From: Virgifigura deserti
Lineage (GTDB): Bacteria; Pseudomonadota; Alphaproteobacteria; Dongiales; Dongiaceae
Assembly (NCBI GenBank): GCA_003576685.1
Contig: QOZR01000008.1
Span: forward strand, 186,001 to 250,000
DNA: 64,000 nucleotides
Direction of reading: 5' to 3'
The position numbers and the translations under genes are program-made. The notes under the pieces are model-generated. The model saw only the letters and a program-made list of their open reading frames with translations. It was not told the origin of the DNA and did no database searches. The first letter of the stretch is position 1. The number at the start of each line of letters is the position of its first letter. This document shows positions 38,833 to 48,187 of this stretch, in pieces.

Positions 38833-39564
38833 TCAAGCGCCCCGATTGGCCGCCGCGCGTTCGAGCCAGCCAATGAGGTCGTCGGTGACATAGTCGATAT
38901 GGGGGCCGTCCCGCCCGTCCTGCGCCCATTCCGAGTCGGTCCGCACCAGAACGGTTGTCATGCCCAGCGCGGCAGCCGGCGCAAGGTTGCGCGGCAGGTC
39001 CTCGAACATCGCGGCCGCGCGCGGGTCGATCGCGTGCTCGCGGATCATGCTGGCATAGCAGCCGGGGTCCGGCTTCGGCACATAGTTCGCGGCGATGATG
39101 TCGAAGATGCCGTGGAAGTGATGGGCCACCCCCAGCCGGGCCATCACGTTCTCGGCATGCTTGACCGAACCGTTGGTGAAGATGACCTTCCGGCCCGGAA
39201 GCCGGCCGAGGACGGCGTCGAGCGCCGGGCTCGGCTGAACCGGCGAGCAGTCGATCGCATGGACATAGTCGAGGAATTCGGTCGGCGTCAGGCCGTGATG
39301 CATCATCAGGCCGCGCAGCGTCGTGCCATATTCCCGGAAATACTGCTTCTGAACGCGCTGCGCCTCCGCCGCGTCCACCGAGAGGAAGCGCTGGATGAAC
39401 TCGCCCATGCGCTGATCGACTTGGGCGAACAGGTTGCAGGAGGCGGGATAGAGCGTGTTGTCGAGGTCGAAGATCCAGGAGTCGACATGATCGAGGGCAC
39501 CCTTCGGCGGGAGCCCGGTCGCCGCCTCGGCCGGGCGCGATGACGCAGAGCTATTGTCAGGCAT
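38833..39564 (-). CDS. Pyrimidine 5'-nucleotidase (HAD superfamily)
   Basis: A 243-residue HAD phosphatase of the SDT1/YjjG-like pyrimidine nucleotidase subfamily. HAD motifs are I FDLDNTL (32-38; nucleophile D33 and D35), II T130 in FTNGS, III K164 in VPKPDP, and IV E188-D189 in MFEDLPRN. The start ATG at 39564 (MPDNSSAS) is preceded in frame by 84 unlikely residues. In many alphaproteobacteria this gene sits between argB and dapD; here argB is about 9 kb away. Confidence 0.85.
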   Translation of the reverse strand: MPDNSSASSRPAEAATGLPPKGALDHVDSWIFDLDNTLYPASCNLFAQVDQRMGEFIQRFLSVDAAEAQRVQKQYFREYGTTLRGLMMHHGLTPTEFLDYVHAIDCSPVQPSPALDAVLGRLPGRKVIFTNGSVKHAENVMARLGVAHHFHGIFDIIAANYVPKPDPGCYASMIREHAIDPRAAAMFEDLPRNLAPAAALGMTTVLVRTDSEWAQDGRDGPHIDYVTDDLIGWLERAAANRGA

Positions 39565-39644
39565 GATCAAGATATAAGGGGACGACGGGCGCGGGGCAAT
39601 CCCTCCTATGGGAGCCCTCCCGTGGGGCAGGGGGCGGGTCGGTG

Positions 39645-40748
39645 CTATTTGATCCGACCGTGTCGTGACATGATGTCGCGTAGCGCGTCGTGGTCGATCG
39701 CCCGACAGACCTTGCCGCGCGGTTTGACGGTCGACATGTCCTCGGCCGCGACCAGCGCGTTGATCACCGCCTCCTCGGTGGCTTCGACCGCCGCGAGATA
39801 GATCGGATCGAAGCAATTGTCGGCGACATATTCCAGGGTGCTCCGAGGCGCCGCCATCTGTTGGCGCGACATCGGGTTGGCCACGCTGAAGGCGAGAAAG
39901 ATATCGCCGGAGCTGTTCCCGCCGGGCGTGCCGTTGCGGCCGATGCCGATCGAGGCGCGCTCGGCCAGCCGGCGCAACTGGTGCGGCAGCATCGGGGCGT
40001 CGGTGCCGATCACGACGATGATCGAGCCGCGCTCCGTGTCGAGCAGGCGGTCGTCGCGGAGATAGCGCCCGACCGGCACCCCGAGAATGGTCAGCCAGTC
40101 CCGGATGCCGTGGTTCGCCTGCACGAGCGCTCCGACCGTGTAGTCCTCTCCGCCGACGGTGATCCGGCGGGACGCCGTCCCGGTCCCGCCCTTGTACTCG
40201 TAGCAGATCATGCCGGTGCCGCCGCCGACATTGCCCTCGGCGATAGCGCCGCCGGCAGCGGCGCCGAGCGCGTCATAGACATGGGCCTCCGTCACATGCT
40301 GGCCATTGATGTCGTTCAGCACGCCGTCATAGGTCTCAGCGACCACCGGCAGGGCCCAGAGATGCTCGTCGCGGAACTCCGCCGGATGGCTGTCCATCAT
40401 CCAGCGCGTCACGGCATGATGGACGATTCCGACGCTGTGAGTATTGGTGATGCAGATCGGGCTGAGGAAGTGGCCCGCATCGCGAATCCAGTGCACGCCG
40501 GTCATTTCGCCGTTGCCGTTGAGCGCATGGACGCCGGCCCAGATCGGCATGAGCTCGCGCTGCCGGCCGCGCGGCAGAATGGCGGTCACGCCGGTCCGCA
40601 CCGGACCCTTGCCGACAACCAGTTCGCCGTCGCCCTCGATCAGCGTGCTGTACCCGACGAGGACGCCAGGAACATCGGTGAGGGCGTTGTGTGGACCGGG
40701 CCTGCCGGCAAAGTCCAGACCGAGATCCCGCGCCCTTGTTCTTTGCAT
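39645..40748 (-). CDS. P1 family peptidase (DmpA/L-aminopeptidase-D-esterase type)
   Basis: A 367-residue Ntn-type peptidase. By alignment with DmpA of Ochrobactrum from memory, Y140 (VAETYDG), N212 (VQANHG), S242 at the start of SIIVVIGTDAP and S280 in GNSSGD correspond to Y146, N218, S250 and S288, with constant spacing; G241-S242 is the autocleavage bond that generates the beta chain. Such enzymes release amino acids from peptides and amides, some D-specific. The start at 40748 (MQRTRARDLG) fits the family N-terminus; an in-frame ATG at 40778 adds ten residues. It is divergent from a dipeptide ABC operon with which it probably works. Confidence 0.9.
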   Translation of the reverse strand: MQRTRARDLGLDFAGRPGPHNALTDVPGVLVGYSTLIEGDGELVVGKGPVRTGVTAILPRGRQRELMPIWAGVHALNGNGEMTGVHWIRDAGHFLSPICITNTHSVGIVHHAVTRWMMDSHPAEFRDEHLWALPVVAETYDGVLNDINGQHVTEAHVYDALGAAAGGAIAEGNVGGGTGMICYEYKGGTGTASRRITVGGEDYTVGALVQANHGIRDWLTILGVPVGRYLRDDRLLDTERGSIIVVIGTDAPMLPHQLRRLAERASIGIGRNGTPGGNSSGDIFLAFSVANPMSRQQMAAPRSTLEYVADNCFDPIYLAAVEATEEAVINALVAAEDMSTVKPRGKVCRAIDHDALRDIMSRHGRIK

Positions 40749-40829
40749 CCGCTCCTCACCTCGATTTGCCGGCGACATCCGGCCGGCCTGCCGCCTATCG
40801 GTCTAAGCGATCCGTTCGCTCCGCAGGAA

Positions 40830-40879
40830 ATGATATATTCACACCATTAATTGACAACATGTTATTTTTGCAACATAGT
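40830..40879. promoter_or_regulatory. Overlapping divergent promoters of the peptide cassette
   Basis: In the 191-bp gap between the P1 peptidase gene and the binding-protein gene, the plus strand shows TTGACA (40851-40856), a 17-base spacer and CATAGT (40874-40879). On the minus strand TTGTCA (40852-40857) is followed after 16 bases by TATCAT (40830-40835). The two -35 elements overlap, so one regulator could control both directions. CAACAT occurs twice, at 40855-40860 and 40871-40876, and ATGTT/AACAT arms flank the spacer, giving a possible operator for the RpiR-type regulator encoded at the operon end. Confidence 0.6.
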
Positions 40880-40939
40880 GTGAAGACAATCGAACCTGCG
40901 AAAACGTGGGACGTCGATGAGGCGATCAGGGAGGAAGAA

Positions 40940-42454
40940 ATGATCTGGCGTAGCATTGGAGCCGCCGCAGCCGTAGCGGCCTGCATTCTTACCGGCGCCG
41001 GCAGTGCCGGGAGCGAGGAACTCGTTCGCATCGCCTCGCCCTATAAGACGACGACGCTCGACCCGTCCCGCTCGGCGGCGGCCGGCAATATCGAGACCTT
41101 CGGGCAGCTTTACGCGCGCCTGTTGCGACGCGATCAGAACGGCGAACTGGCGCCCGGACTTGCCGAGTCCTGGGAGATTTCCGACGACGGCAAGACGGTC
41201 ACGCTGACGCTGCGGGACGCGAAGTTCTCCGACGGCAGCCCGATCACGGCAGAGGACGTGGTGTTCAGCCTCCTGAGGGTTCGTGATCACCCCGAGTCGG
41301 CCTATCCCGCGCCCCTGCAGCAACTCGCCGAGGCAAAGGCGAAGGACGAGAAGACGGTCGTCCTGACGCTCGAGCATCCCTTCGCGCCGTTCCTCGGCAA
41401 CCTCGAGGTCTTCAACGCGGGCATCGTGTCGAAGACGGATGTGGAGGCGCGCGGTGAGGAGGAGGCCTTCGCGTCGGATCCAGTCACCTCGGGACCCTAC
41501 CAGGTGCGGGAGTGGCGCCCAAACGACCGCCTCGTTCTGGAGGCCAGCCCGAACTATTGGCGCGAGGGGTATCCGAAGAATGACGGAGCGGAACTGATCG
41601 AAGTCGGCTCCGAGAACACGCGGGTCGCCATGATGCTCTCCGGCGAGGTCGATGCCGCGCGCGAGATCCCCTGGTCGCAGGTATCCGACCTGCAGACGCG
41701 CGAAGGCTTAGAAATGCCTCTCGAGCCGTCGACGGTCATTTACATGACCCTGCTGAACGAGGGACGTGCGCCGTTCGACGATGTCCGCGTCCGTCAGGCG
41801 GCCGCGCATGCGATCGACGTGAAGGCGGTCGCCAAGGCGATGACCTTCGGCCATGCCGAGCCGGCCAATACGACCCTGCCCGGCGCACTCGACTTCCATC
41901 ATTCGGAGTACCCGGGCATCGCCTATGATCCGGCGAAGGCCAAGGCGCTTCTGGAGGAGTCGGACTATGACGGCGAGGATATCGTGATCCTCATCAGCGA
42001 CATCGCCGACATCGACAAACTGGCCGTCCTTTTGCAGGCGCAGTGGGCGGCCGTGGGGCTGAAGGCGAAGATCGAGAAGGTCGACCGCGGCGTCTGGTGG
42101 GAGCGGATTCCGAACGGCGACTACGATGCCGCGCCGAGTTGGTGGTACAACGAAACGATGGACCCGGATCTCGCCGCGCGGTGGGCGCTCTGCGGAACCT
42201 GCGGCAACCGCTCGTTCTACACGAACTACGACGATCCCAAGGTCAATGAGCTGATCGAGGCCGCCGCCGCCGAGTTCGATCCGGAGAAGCGGACGGCGCT
42301 CTATCACGAGATCCAGGAGATCACGACGACGGAAGTCTCCCAGATCCCGCTCTACTACCCGCCATTCACCAACGCCTATAGCGCGCGGGTCGAGGGCCTT
42401 CAGATGACGCCCGCCCTGCAGTGGACGCTGGAGGAAACGGAAGTCGTCGAATAG
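40940..42454 (+). CDS. Dipeptide-type ABC transporter solute-binding protein (family 5)
   Basis: A 504-residue periplasmic protein starting at the ATG at 40940 with GGGAGG ahead of it. The signal peptide is MIWRSIGAAAAVAACILTGAGSAG. Core family-5 features follow: TLDPSRSAAAGNIETFGQLYARLLR, LAESWEISDDGKTVTLTLRDAKFSDGSPITAEDV, GPYQVREWRPNDRLVLEANPNYW-type motif and, near the end, TEVSQIPLYYPPF. It is clearly different from the three YejA-like proteins at 14-19 kb. It heads the operon binding protein - two permeases - ATPase - regulator. Confidence 0.9.
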   Translation: MIWRSIGAAAAVAACILTGAGSAGSEELVRIASPYKTTTLDPSRSAAAGNIETFGQLYARLLRRDQNGELAPGLAESWEISDDGKTVTLTLRDAKFSDGSPITAEDVVFSLLRVRDHPESAYPAPLQQLAEAKAKDEKTVVLTLEHPFAPFLGNLEVFNAGIVSKTDVEARGEEEAFASDPVTSGPYQVREWRPNDRLVLEASPNYWREGYPKNDGAELIEVGSENTRVAMMLSGEVDAAREIPWSQVSDLQTREGLEMPLEPSTVIYMTLLNEGRAPFDDVRVRQAAAHAIDVKAVAKAMTFGHAEPANTTLPGALDFHHSEYPGIAYDPAKAKALLEESDYDGEDIVILISDIADIDKLAVLLQAQWAAVGLKAKIEKVDRGVWWERIPNGDYDAAPSWWYNETMDPDLAARWALCGTCGNRSFYTNYDDPKVNELIEAAAAEFDPEKRTALYHEIQEITTTEVSQIPLYYPPFTNAYSARVEGLQMTPALQWTLEETEVVE

Positions 42455-42547
42455 CGCAAGGCACGGGCCGGGGCGATTGCTGCATCGTCCCGGCTATCTC
42501 TGCTCGGCCGGTCCCGGCGCCGGACGGCGCGCCACTTCGGAGTCCCG

Positions 42548-43486
42548 ATGTCCCGCCTCTCCGTTATCGGACAGAGACTGCTCCATCTGATTCCCGTCCT
42601 GATCGGAATCAGCGTGATCAGCTTTCTGCTCGTCAAGCTCTCGCCGGGCGACCCGATCCGGATGCTGCTGGGCGACCGCGCGACGGAGGAGGCGGTTTCC
42701 ATGGTGCGCGAGCGCTACGGCCTCGACCGGCCGCTCCTCGAGCAATATCTCGTCTATATCGGTAATCTGCTGCAAGGCGATCTCGGCCGTTCCATCCGAT
42801 ATCGGCTGCCGGTTGGAGAGCTGATCCTCGATTTCCTGCCGCGGACCCTGTTTCTCGTCCTCTATGTGATGTGCCTCAGCGTTCCGGCGACCGTGCTGCT
42901 CGCGATCGCGGCGGCACGCAACCAGGGCGGGTGGATCGACCAATCGATCCGGGTGCTGTCGGTCTGCGGCATGACCATTCCGGTCTTCTGGCTGGCCGTG
43001 ATGCTGTCGCGTTTCTTCGGCGTCGAGCTCGGCTGGTTTCCGGTGAGCGGCTATGGCGAGACCTTCATCGAGCATCTCCATCATCTCTTCCTGCCGGCGG
43101 TCAGCACAGCCGTCTGGCTCGTACCGCTTCTGGTCCGCAATCTCCGCGCCGCGATTCTCGAACAGATGGAGGCGGACTACGTGACGGCCAGCCGCTCCAA
43201 GGGGCTGCCGGAAGGTTACATCTTTCGGCGCCATATCTTCCTGAACTCCGTTCTGCCGACGCTGCACCTCCTTGGTGTCATGGTCGCCTTCCTGATCGGC
43301 AGCTCGGTCGTGGTCGAAATCGTCTATGCGGTCCCCGGGCTCGGCGCGCTGATGATCAGCTCCGTCATCGGCCGCGACTATTACGTCGTGCAGGGCCTGA
43401 CCCTCGTCTACGCGCTCGGCACCGTTCTCGTCACGCTCACGGTCGACGTGATCTCGACCCTCGTCGATCCACGGGTGAAGCTATGA
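42548..43486 (+). CDS. Dipeptide-type ABC transporter permease (DppB-like)
   Basis: A 312-residue permease with six hydrophobic segments and the usual DppB N-terminus (RLLHLIPVLIGISVISFLLVKLSPGDPIR). The EAA loop reads YVTASRSKGLPEGYIFRRHIFLNS. The end RVK L-VDPR pattern (STLVDPRVKL) is standard. It follows the binding protein by 93 bp and overlaps the next permease by four bases. The partner permease and ATPase follow. Confidence 0.93.
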   Translation: MSRLSVIGQRLLHLIPVLIGISVISFLLVKLSPGDPIRMLLGDRATEEAVSMVRERYGLDRPLLEQYLVYIGNLLQGDLGRSIRYRLPVGELILDFLPRTLFLVLYVMCLSVPATVLLAIAAARNQGGWIDQSIRVLSVCGMTIPVFWLAVMLSRFFGVELGWFPVSGYGETFIEHLHHLFLPAVSTAVWLVPLLVRNLRAAILEQMEADYVTASRSKGLPEGYIFRRHIFLNSVLPTLHLLGVMVAFLIGSSVVVEIVYAVPGLGALMISSVIGRDYYVVQGLTLVYALGTVLVTLTVDVISTLVDPRVKL

Positions 43487-44322
43487 GCGACGAGCCGGCA
43501 GCATTCGCGTCAATGTCCCGCAAGGTACCGTTCGAGATTGCGCTAGGGGCCGCTATCCTGGCCGCCTGGGTCATTCTGGCGATCGGCGCCCCGGTCTTCG
43601 CCGGCGCCGATCCGAATGCGATCGACCTCCTGGCCATTCTGCAGCCGCCGAGCCTCAACCATCCCTTCGGCACCGACCATCTCGGCCGGGACGTGTTCGC
43701 GCGCGTCGTCTTCGGCGCCCGCATCGATGTCTGGATGGGGGTTGCGGGCGTCCTGCCGCCGCTTGTGATCGGCGTGACGGTCGGGCTGTTCTCCGGCTAT
43801 TTCGGGGGGCTGCTCGACACGGTGATGATGCGTCTTGTCGACATCACGGTTGCCTTCCCCTTCTTCATCCTCGTGATCGCGATCGTGGGCATGCTGGGGC
43901 CGGGGCTCGGCAATTACTTCATCGCGCTCGCCCTCGTGGCCTGGGTCTCCTATGCGCGCCTCATCCGGGCGGAAGTCGTCGTGCTCAAGAACGCCGAATA
44001 TATCCAAGCGGCCCGGGCACTCGGCTATCACCCGCTCTATATCGTCCTGCGTCACGTTCTGCCGAACGCGATCTCGCCGATTGTGGTCTACGCCATGAGC
44101 GACGCAGTGCTGGTCATCCTGGCCGGCGCGAGCCTCGGTTTCCTCGGGCTCGGCGCGCAGCCGCCGACGGCCGAATGGGGCGTGATGATCGCCGACGGCC
44201 AGCCCTACGTCATCGACGCCTGGTGGATCTGCTTCTTCCCGGGGCTTGCGGCCGTTACCCTTGGGCTCGGCTTCCTGCTGGTCAGCGATGGGCTCGCTCA
44301 TGCGCTGAAGGTCACGTCTTGA
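43483..44322 (+). CDS. Dipeptide-type ABC transporter permease (DppC-like)
   Basis: A 279-residue second permease starting at the ATG at 43483 (overlapping the previous stop as ATGA). The N-terminal helix, the HPFGTDHLGRDVFARVVFGARID segment and the EAA loop YIQAARALGYHPLYIVLRHVLPNA are diagnostic for DppC/OppC. A helix containing LPPLVIGVTVGLFSGYFGG follows. Together with the DppB-like subunit it forms the membrane channel. Confidence 0.93.
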   Translation: MSDEPAAFASMSRKVPFEIALGAAILAAWVILAIGAPVFAGADPNAIDLLAILQPPSLNHPFGTDHLGRDVFARVVFGARIDVWMGVAGVLPPLVIGVTVGLFSGYFGGLLDTVMMRLVDITVAFPFFILVIAIVGMLGPGLGNYFIALALVAWVSYARLIRAEVVVLKNAEYIQAARALGYHPLYIVLRHVLPNAISPIVVYAMSDAVLVILAGASLGFLGLGAQPPTAEWGVMIADGQPYVIDAWWICFFPGLAAVTLGLGFLLVSDGLAHALKVTS

Positions 44323-44330
44323 CCAGCGGC

Positions 44331-46049
44331 ATGACGGAGCAACCTCCTCCCGCGCCGCTGCTGTCGGTCGAGGACCTTACGGTCGACTTCGGCGCGCCCC
44401 ATGTCGCGGTGAAGGCGGTGCGCGGCGTCTCATTCGCGGTCAATGTCGGCGAGATCGTCGGGATCGTCGGCGAAAGCGGATCCGGGAAATCGGTGACCTG
44501 CCGGGCCGTCCTCGGGTTGCTGCCGTGGATGGCGAGAGTCGGCGGTCGCGTCTCCTTCGACGGTCGCGATCTGCTGCAGCTTTCCGAGGCCGAGATGCGA
44601 CGCGTGCGCGGCCGGCACATCTCCATGATCTTTCAAAATCCCTCGTCGCATCTCGACCCGCTGATGACGATCGGGCGCCATGTGGCGGAGCCCTTGCGCA
44701 TGCATTTCGGGTATGGCGCGGCGCGGGCGCGCGACGCGGCCATCCAGATGCTGCGCGACGTGCGGATCAGGGATCCGGAGCTGCGCGTCGACTCCCATCC
44801 GCACGAACTCTCTGGCGGCATGAAGCAGCGCGCCATGATCGCTTCCGCAATCGCCTGCGAGCCGCGGCTTCTACTCGCCGACGAACCGACTACGGCGCTC
44901 GATGTCACGGTTCAGGCCCGCATTCTCGAACTTCTGAAGGATCTCAATCGGCAGCGCGGCCTCTCGATCGTTCTGATCTCGCACGATCTTGGCGTCATCG
45001 CCGAGATCTGCGATCGCGTCGTGGTCATGCGCAACGGCGTCGTGGTCGAGCAGGGGCCGACGCGCGAGATCATCAATGTGCCGAGCCACGCCTATACGCG
45101 CCTTCTCATCGACTCGCAGCCCAGCCGGCTGTCGCAACAGCATGGGAAGACGGCGCGCCCGGCAGCCGTGGCGACGACCTCGGAGCCTCTGTTGGCGGTC
45201 GACGATCTTTCCGTCGAGTTCGCATCCGCGCGCGGCCTTCTCGGCCTGCTGCGCGGCAGCGAGAAAGCGAGCGTGAAGGCCGTCGATGCGGTGAGCTTCG
45301 ACGTGCGGCGAGGCGAAAGCTTCGGGATCGTCGGCGAGAGCGGCTCGGGCAAGAGCACGATCGCCCGCGCGATCACGCGCCTGATCGATCCGAGTGGCGG
45401 GCGGATCACCTTTCGCGGCGCGTCCGTACATGATCTCAAGGGCGAAACGCTCAGCGCCTATCGCCGCGCCGTGCAGATGGTGTTTCAGAGTCCTTACGAC
45501 GCGCTCAATCCCCGCATGACGGTCGAGGAGACCATCGCCGAGCCGATGATCCGCCATCGCTTGGCGGACCGAAGCGGCGCCCGCAAGCGCACGGCCGCGC
45601 TGATGGCGATGGTCGAACTGCCGGCTGAGCTCGCCGGTCGTCGGCCGCGCCAGCTGTCGGGCGGCCAATGCCAGCGGGTCAGCATCGCCCGGGCGCTCGC
45701 GCTGTCCCCCGAAGTTCTGATCGCCGACGAGATCACCTCCGCCCTCGACGTCACCATCCAGGCGCAGATCCTGTCCTTGCTTCGCCGATTGCGCGAGACA
45801 CAGGGTCTTACAACCCTCTATATCTCTCACGACCTCGCGGTGGTGCGTATGTTCTGCGATCGCGTGGCCGTGTTCCGCTCCGGGCAACTCGTCGAGATCG
45901 GCGCCGTCGAAGAGGTCTTGGCCCGTCCCCGCCATGACTACACGCGAAGGCTCATCGCGTCGGCGCCGCGGCTGGAGGCGGCGACCGCATCGGAGGAGGG
46001 GGCGCGCGACATGGACACAGGCTCCGCATGGAAGGGCAGCCATGGCTGA
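44331..46049 (+). CDS. Dipeptide ABC transporter ATPase, two fused nucleotide-binding domains
   Basis: A 572-residue ATPase with two domains corresponding to DppD and DppF. Domain 1 has Walker A GESGSGKS at 47-54, a signature ending LSGGM and Walker B LLLADEP. Domain 2 has a second GESGSGKS Walker A, signature LSGGQ and a variant Walker B LIADEIT. The LSGGM signature in the first half is normal for OppD-like domains. A TTG at 44319 overlapping the preceding stop (TTGA), with AAGG upstream, could be the real start and would add four residues. The last eight bases overlap the RpiR gene. Confidence 0.92.
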   Translation: MTEQPPPAPLLSVEDLTVDFGAPHVAVKAVRGVSFAVNVGEIVGIVGESGSGKSVTCRAVLGLLPWMARVGGRVSFDGRDLLQLSEAEMRRVRGRHISMIFQNPSSHLDPLMTIGRHVAEPLRMHFGYGAARARDAAIQMLRDVRIRDPELRVDSHPHELSGGMKQRAMIASAIACEPRLLLADEPTTALDVTVQARILELLKDLNRQRGLSIVLISHDLGVIAEICDRVVVMRNGVVVEQGPTREIINVPSHAYTRLLIDSQPSRLSQQHGKTARPAAVATTSEPLLAVDDLSVEFASARGLLGLLRGSEKASVKAVDAVSFDVRRGESFGIVGESGSGKSTIARAITRLIDPSGGRITFRGASVHDLKGETLSAYRRAVQMVFQSPYDALNPRMTVEETIAEPMIRHRLADRSGARKRTAALMAMVELPAELAGRRPRQLSGGQCQRVSIARALALSPEVLIADEITSALDVTIQAQILSLLRRLRETQGLTTLYISHDLAVVRMFCDRVAVFRSGQLVEIGAVEEVLARPRHDYTRRLIASAPRLEAATASEEGARDMDTGSAWKGSHG

Positions 46050-47019
46050 TGCCGGAAAGCCGATGCCGGAAAAGGCGCCAAGGAGCCACGGGAGGGCACG
46101 CGGGCGAAGGACCGGCCTGAAGACGCTCGAAGAGACGTTAAGGAAACGGTCCCATGAATTTACGCCGGCCGAACGGGCGATCGCCGCGTATCTCCGCGAA
46201 AATTTCTCCTCGATTCCGTTCGAAACCGGCGCCTCGATCGCGACCAGCGCCGGGGTCAGCGAGATGTCGGTCATCCGCTTCATTCGCTCGCTCGGCTTTG
46301 CCAACCTCAGGGAGCTGAAGGATCGTCTGCGCGCAAGCTATCCGGAGGAGGAGCAGATCGTCGACGACGTTCTGGACCGCTTCCAGGTCCGTCATGACGA
46401 CGTCGATCATCTGCGGACGAGCTTGGAGCTCGAGCTGTGTGCCGTGCTCAAGGCCTATGAGCTCGTCGCCACCGATCGCTGGCAGAAGATCGTCGATCTT
46501 CTGACCAGGCGACGCTTCATTCATGTGGCGGGTTTCCAGGCGACGAAGGGAACCGCGCTCGACTTTGCCAACCGCCTGAAATATGCCCGCAGCGGCGTAC
46601 GCTTTGCCGAAGGTTCGGCCGGCACCTATTCGGAGGTCCTCGAGTCCGATCCGAAGGAAAGCTGCCTGGTTCTGGTCGATACCGTCGCCTATGCCCGCCG
46701 TGCGCCCTTGCTGGCGAGAAAGGCGAAGGAGATGGGACTTCCGGTGGTGATCGTTACCGACAGATTCAGCCACTGGGCCTACGAGTTCACCGATCTGGTC
46801 CTCGAAGGCTACACCCACGTCAAGACGTTCTGGGACTCGACCGCCAGTCTGAACGTCATTCTGAACCTGCTCATCAACTCGGTCGCCGCGCGCCTGGGTG
46901 CGAAGGCGGAAGACAGATTCCGGCTGCTGGGCGAGTTCGGCGATTATTTTCAGGAGTTCGAGCGCGTGCGCCGGCCCAACGGTAACGGAAGAAACCGACC
47001 GCATCGACAGCAGCGGTAA
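46042..47019 (+). CDS. RpiR/MurR family transcriptional regulator
   Basis: A 325-residue regulator with an N-terminal helix-turn-helix (about 27-100, core [19 protein letters not shown]) and a C-terminal SIS sugar-phosphate-type domain (about 150-280). The first 25 residues are a basic, probably disordered arm. It is the last gene of the peptide operon, overlapping the ATPase gene by eight bases, so it probably controls the cassette. Ligand is unknown: family members bind sugar phosphates, but here the effector may be an amino-sugar or muropeptide-related compound. Confidence 0.9.
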   Translation: MADAGKPMPEKAPRSHGRARGRRTGLKTLEETLRKRSHEFTPAERAIAAYLRENFSSIPFETGASIATSAGVSEMSVIRFIRSLGFANLRELKDRLRASYPEEEQIVDDVLDRFQVRHDDVDHLRTSLELELCAVLKAYELVATDRWQKIVDLLTRRRFIHVAGFQATKGTALDFANRLKYARSGVRFAEGSAGTYSEVLESDPKESCLVLVDTVAYARRAPLLARKAKEMGLPVVIVTDRFSHWAYEFTDLVLEGYTHVKTFWDSTASLNVILNLLINSVAARLGAKAEDRFRLLGEFGDYFQEFERVRRPNGNGRNRPHRQQR

Positions 47020-47106
47020 GGTCGCCCCGCACCGGATGCTCGTCGGCGCCGGCACCGAATGCGGGCGATCCCGGTATTGTCAGGGCCGCCCCGGCCTCCT
47101 ATATCG

Positions 47107-47125
47107 TTCGATATTCATCGAATAT
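47107..47125. promoter_or_regulatory. Overlapping palindromes upstream of the LLM oxidoreductase gene
   Basis: Two overlapping perfect inverted repeats lie 23-41 bp ahead of the start: TTCGAT-ATTC-ATCGAA (47107-47122) and ATATTC-ATC-GAATAT (47111-47125), in an AT-rich island within GC-rich DNA. The position and symmetry suit an operator for a dimeric repressor. The regulator is unknown. Confidence 0.55.
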
Positions 47126-47147
47126 AGAAGGGCGCGAAGCGATCCGC

Positions 47148-48146
47148 ATGATTCCATTCTCCGTTCTTGATCTCGCCCCGATTCCCCGGGGCAGCGACGC
47201 GGCGCAGGCTTTCCGCAACACGCTCGACCTCGCGCAGCATGCCGAGCAATGGGGCTATCAGCGGTACTGGCTCGCCGAACATCACAACATGACCGGAATC
47301 GCAAGCGCGGCGACCGCGGTCGTGATCGGCCATGTTGCCGGCGGAACCAAGACGATGCGGGTCGGCGCCGGCGGCGTGATGCTGCCGAACCACGCGCCGC
47401 TCGTCATTGCCGAGCAATTCGGCACGTTGGCGTCTCTTTATCCGGGGCGGATCGATCTGGGTCTCGGCCGCGCGCCCGGCACCGACATGATGACAGCCCG
47501 TGCGCTGCGCCGTGACCTGGCGACCAACGCCGACATGTTCCCGCAGGACGTCGTTGAGCTTCAGATGTATTTCCAACCGGCCGAACCCGGTCAGAAGATC
47601 CGCGCAGTGCCCGGCGCCGGTCTTGATGTGCCGATCTGGCTGCTGGGCTCCAGCCTGTTCAGCGCACAGCTCGCGGCCGCGCTCGGCCTGCCCTTCGCCT
47701 TTGCCTCTCATTTCGCGCCCGAGCAGATGAGCGCGGCCCTAGAGCTCTACCGCAGCCAGTTCAAGCCCTCCGAGCAGCTCGATCGGCCCTACGCCATGGT
47801 CGGCGTGAATGTCTTTGCGGCCGAAACCGATGCCGAGGCGCAGCGCCTGTTCACGTCGGCGCAGCAGCAGTTCGTCAATCTCCGGCGGGGCGAGCCGGGA
47901 CCGCTGCCACCGCCGGTGGACACGATGGAGGGGCGCTGGTCAGCGATGGAAAAGGCTGGAGTCGAGCGTGCGCTCGCCTGTTCGATGGTCGGCTCGCCCG
48001 CGACCGTGCGCCGCGGTCTCGAAACGTTCCTTGCGGCCACCAAACCCGAAGAAATCATCGTGACCGGGCAGATCTACGATCACGCGGCGCGCCTGCGCTC
48101 GTTCGAGATCGCGGCCGACATCCATAAGGAGATCGCGGCCGGATAA
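47148..48146 (+). CDS. LLM class flavin-dependent oxidoreductase
   Basis: A 332-residue bacterial luciferase-like monooxygenase of the YhbW/MsnO8 subgroup. The opening [47 protein letters not shown] is characteristic, with the LAEHHNM flavin-site segment near residues 42-48, [37 protein letters not shown] mid-protein and [19 protein letters not shown] near the C-terminus. It uses reduced FMN to hydroxylate or reduce an unknown substrate. It stands alone downstream of the RpiR gene, with its own possible operator. Confidence 0.88.
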   Translation: MIPFSVLDLAPIPRGSDAAQAFRNTLDLAQHAEQWGYQRYWLAEHHNMTGIASAATAVVIGHVAGGTKTMRVGAGGVMLPNHAPLVIAEQFGTLASLYPGRIDLGLGRAPGTDMMTARALRRDLATNADMFPQDVVELQMYFQPAEPGQKIRAVPGAGLDVPIWLLGSSLFSAQLAAALGLPFAFASHFAPEQMSAALELYRSQFKPSEQLDRPYAMVGVNVFAAETDAEAQRLFTSAQQQFVNLRRGEPGPLPPPVDTMEGRWSAMEKAGVERALACSMVGSPATVRRGLETFLAATKPEEIIVTGQIYDHAARLRSFEIAADIHKEIAAG

Positions 48147-48187
48147 ACCTAATTATCGGCGCAGGCCTCCGCAGAGGGCGCGGGAAA

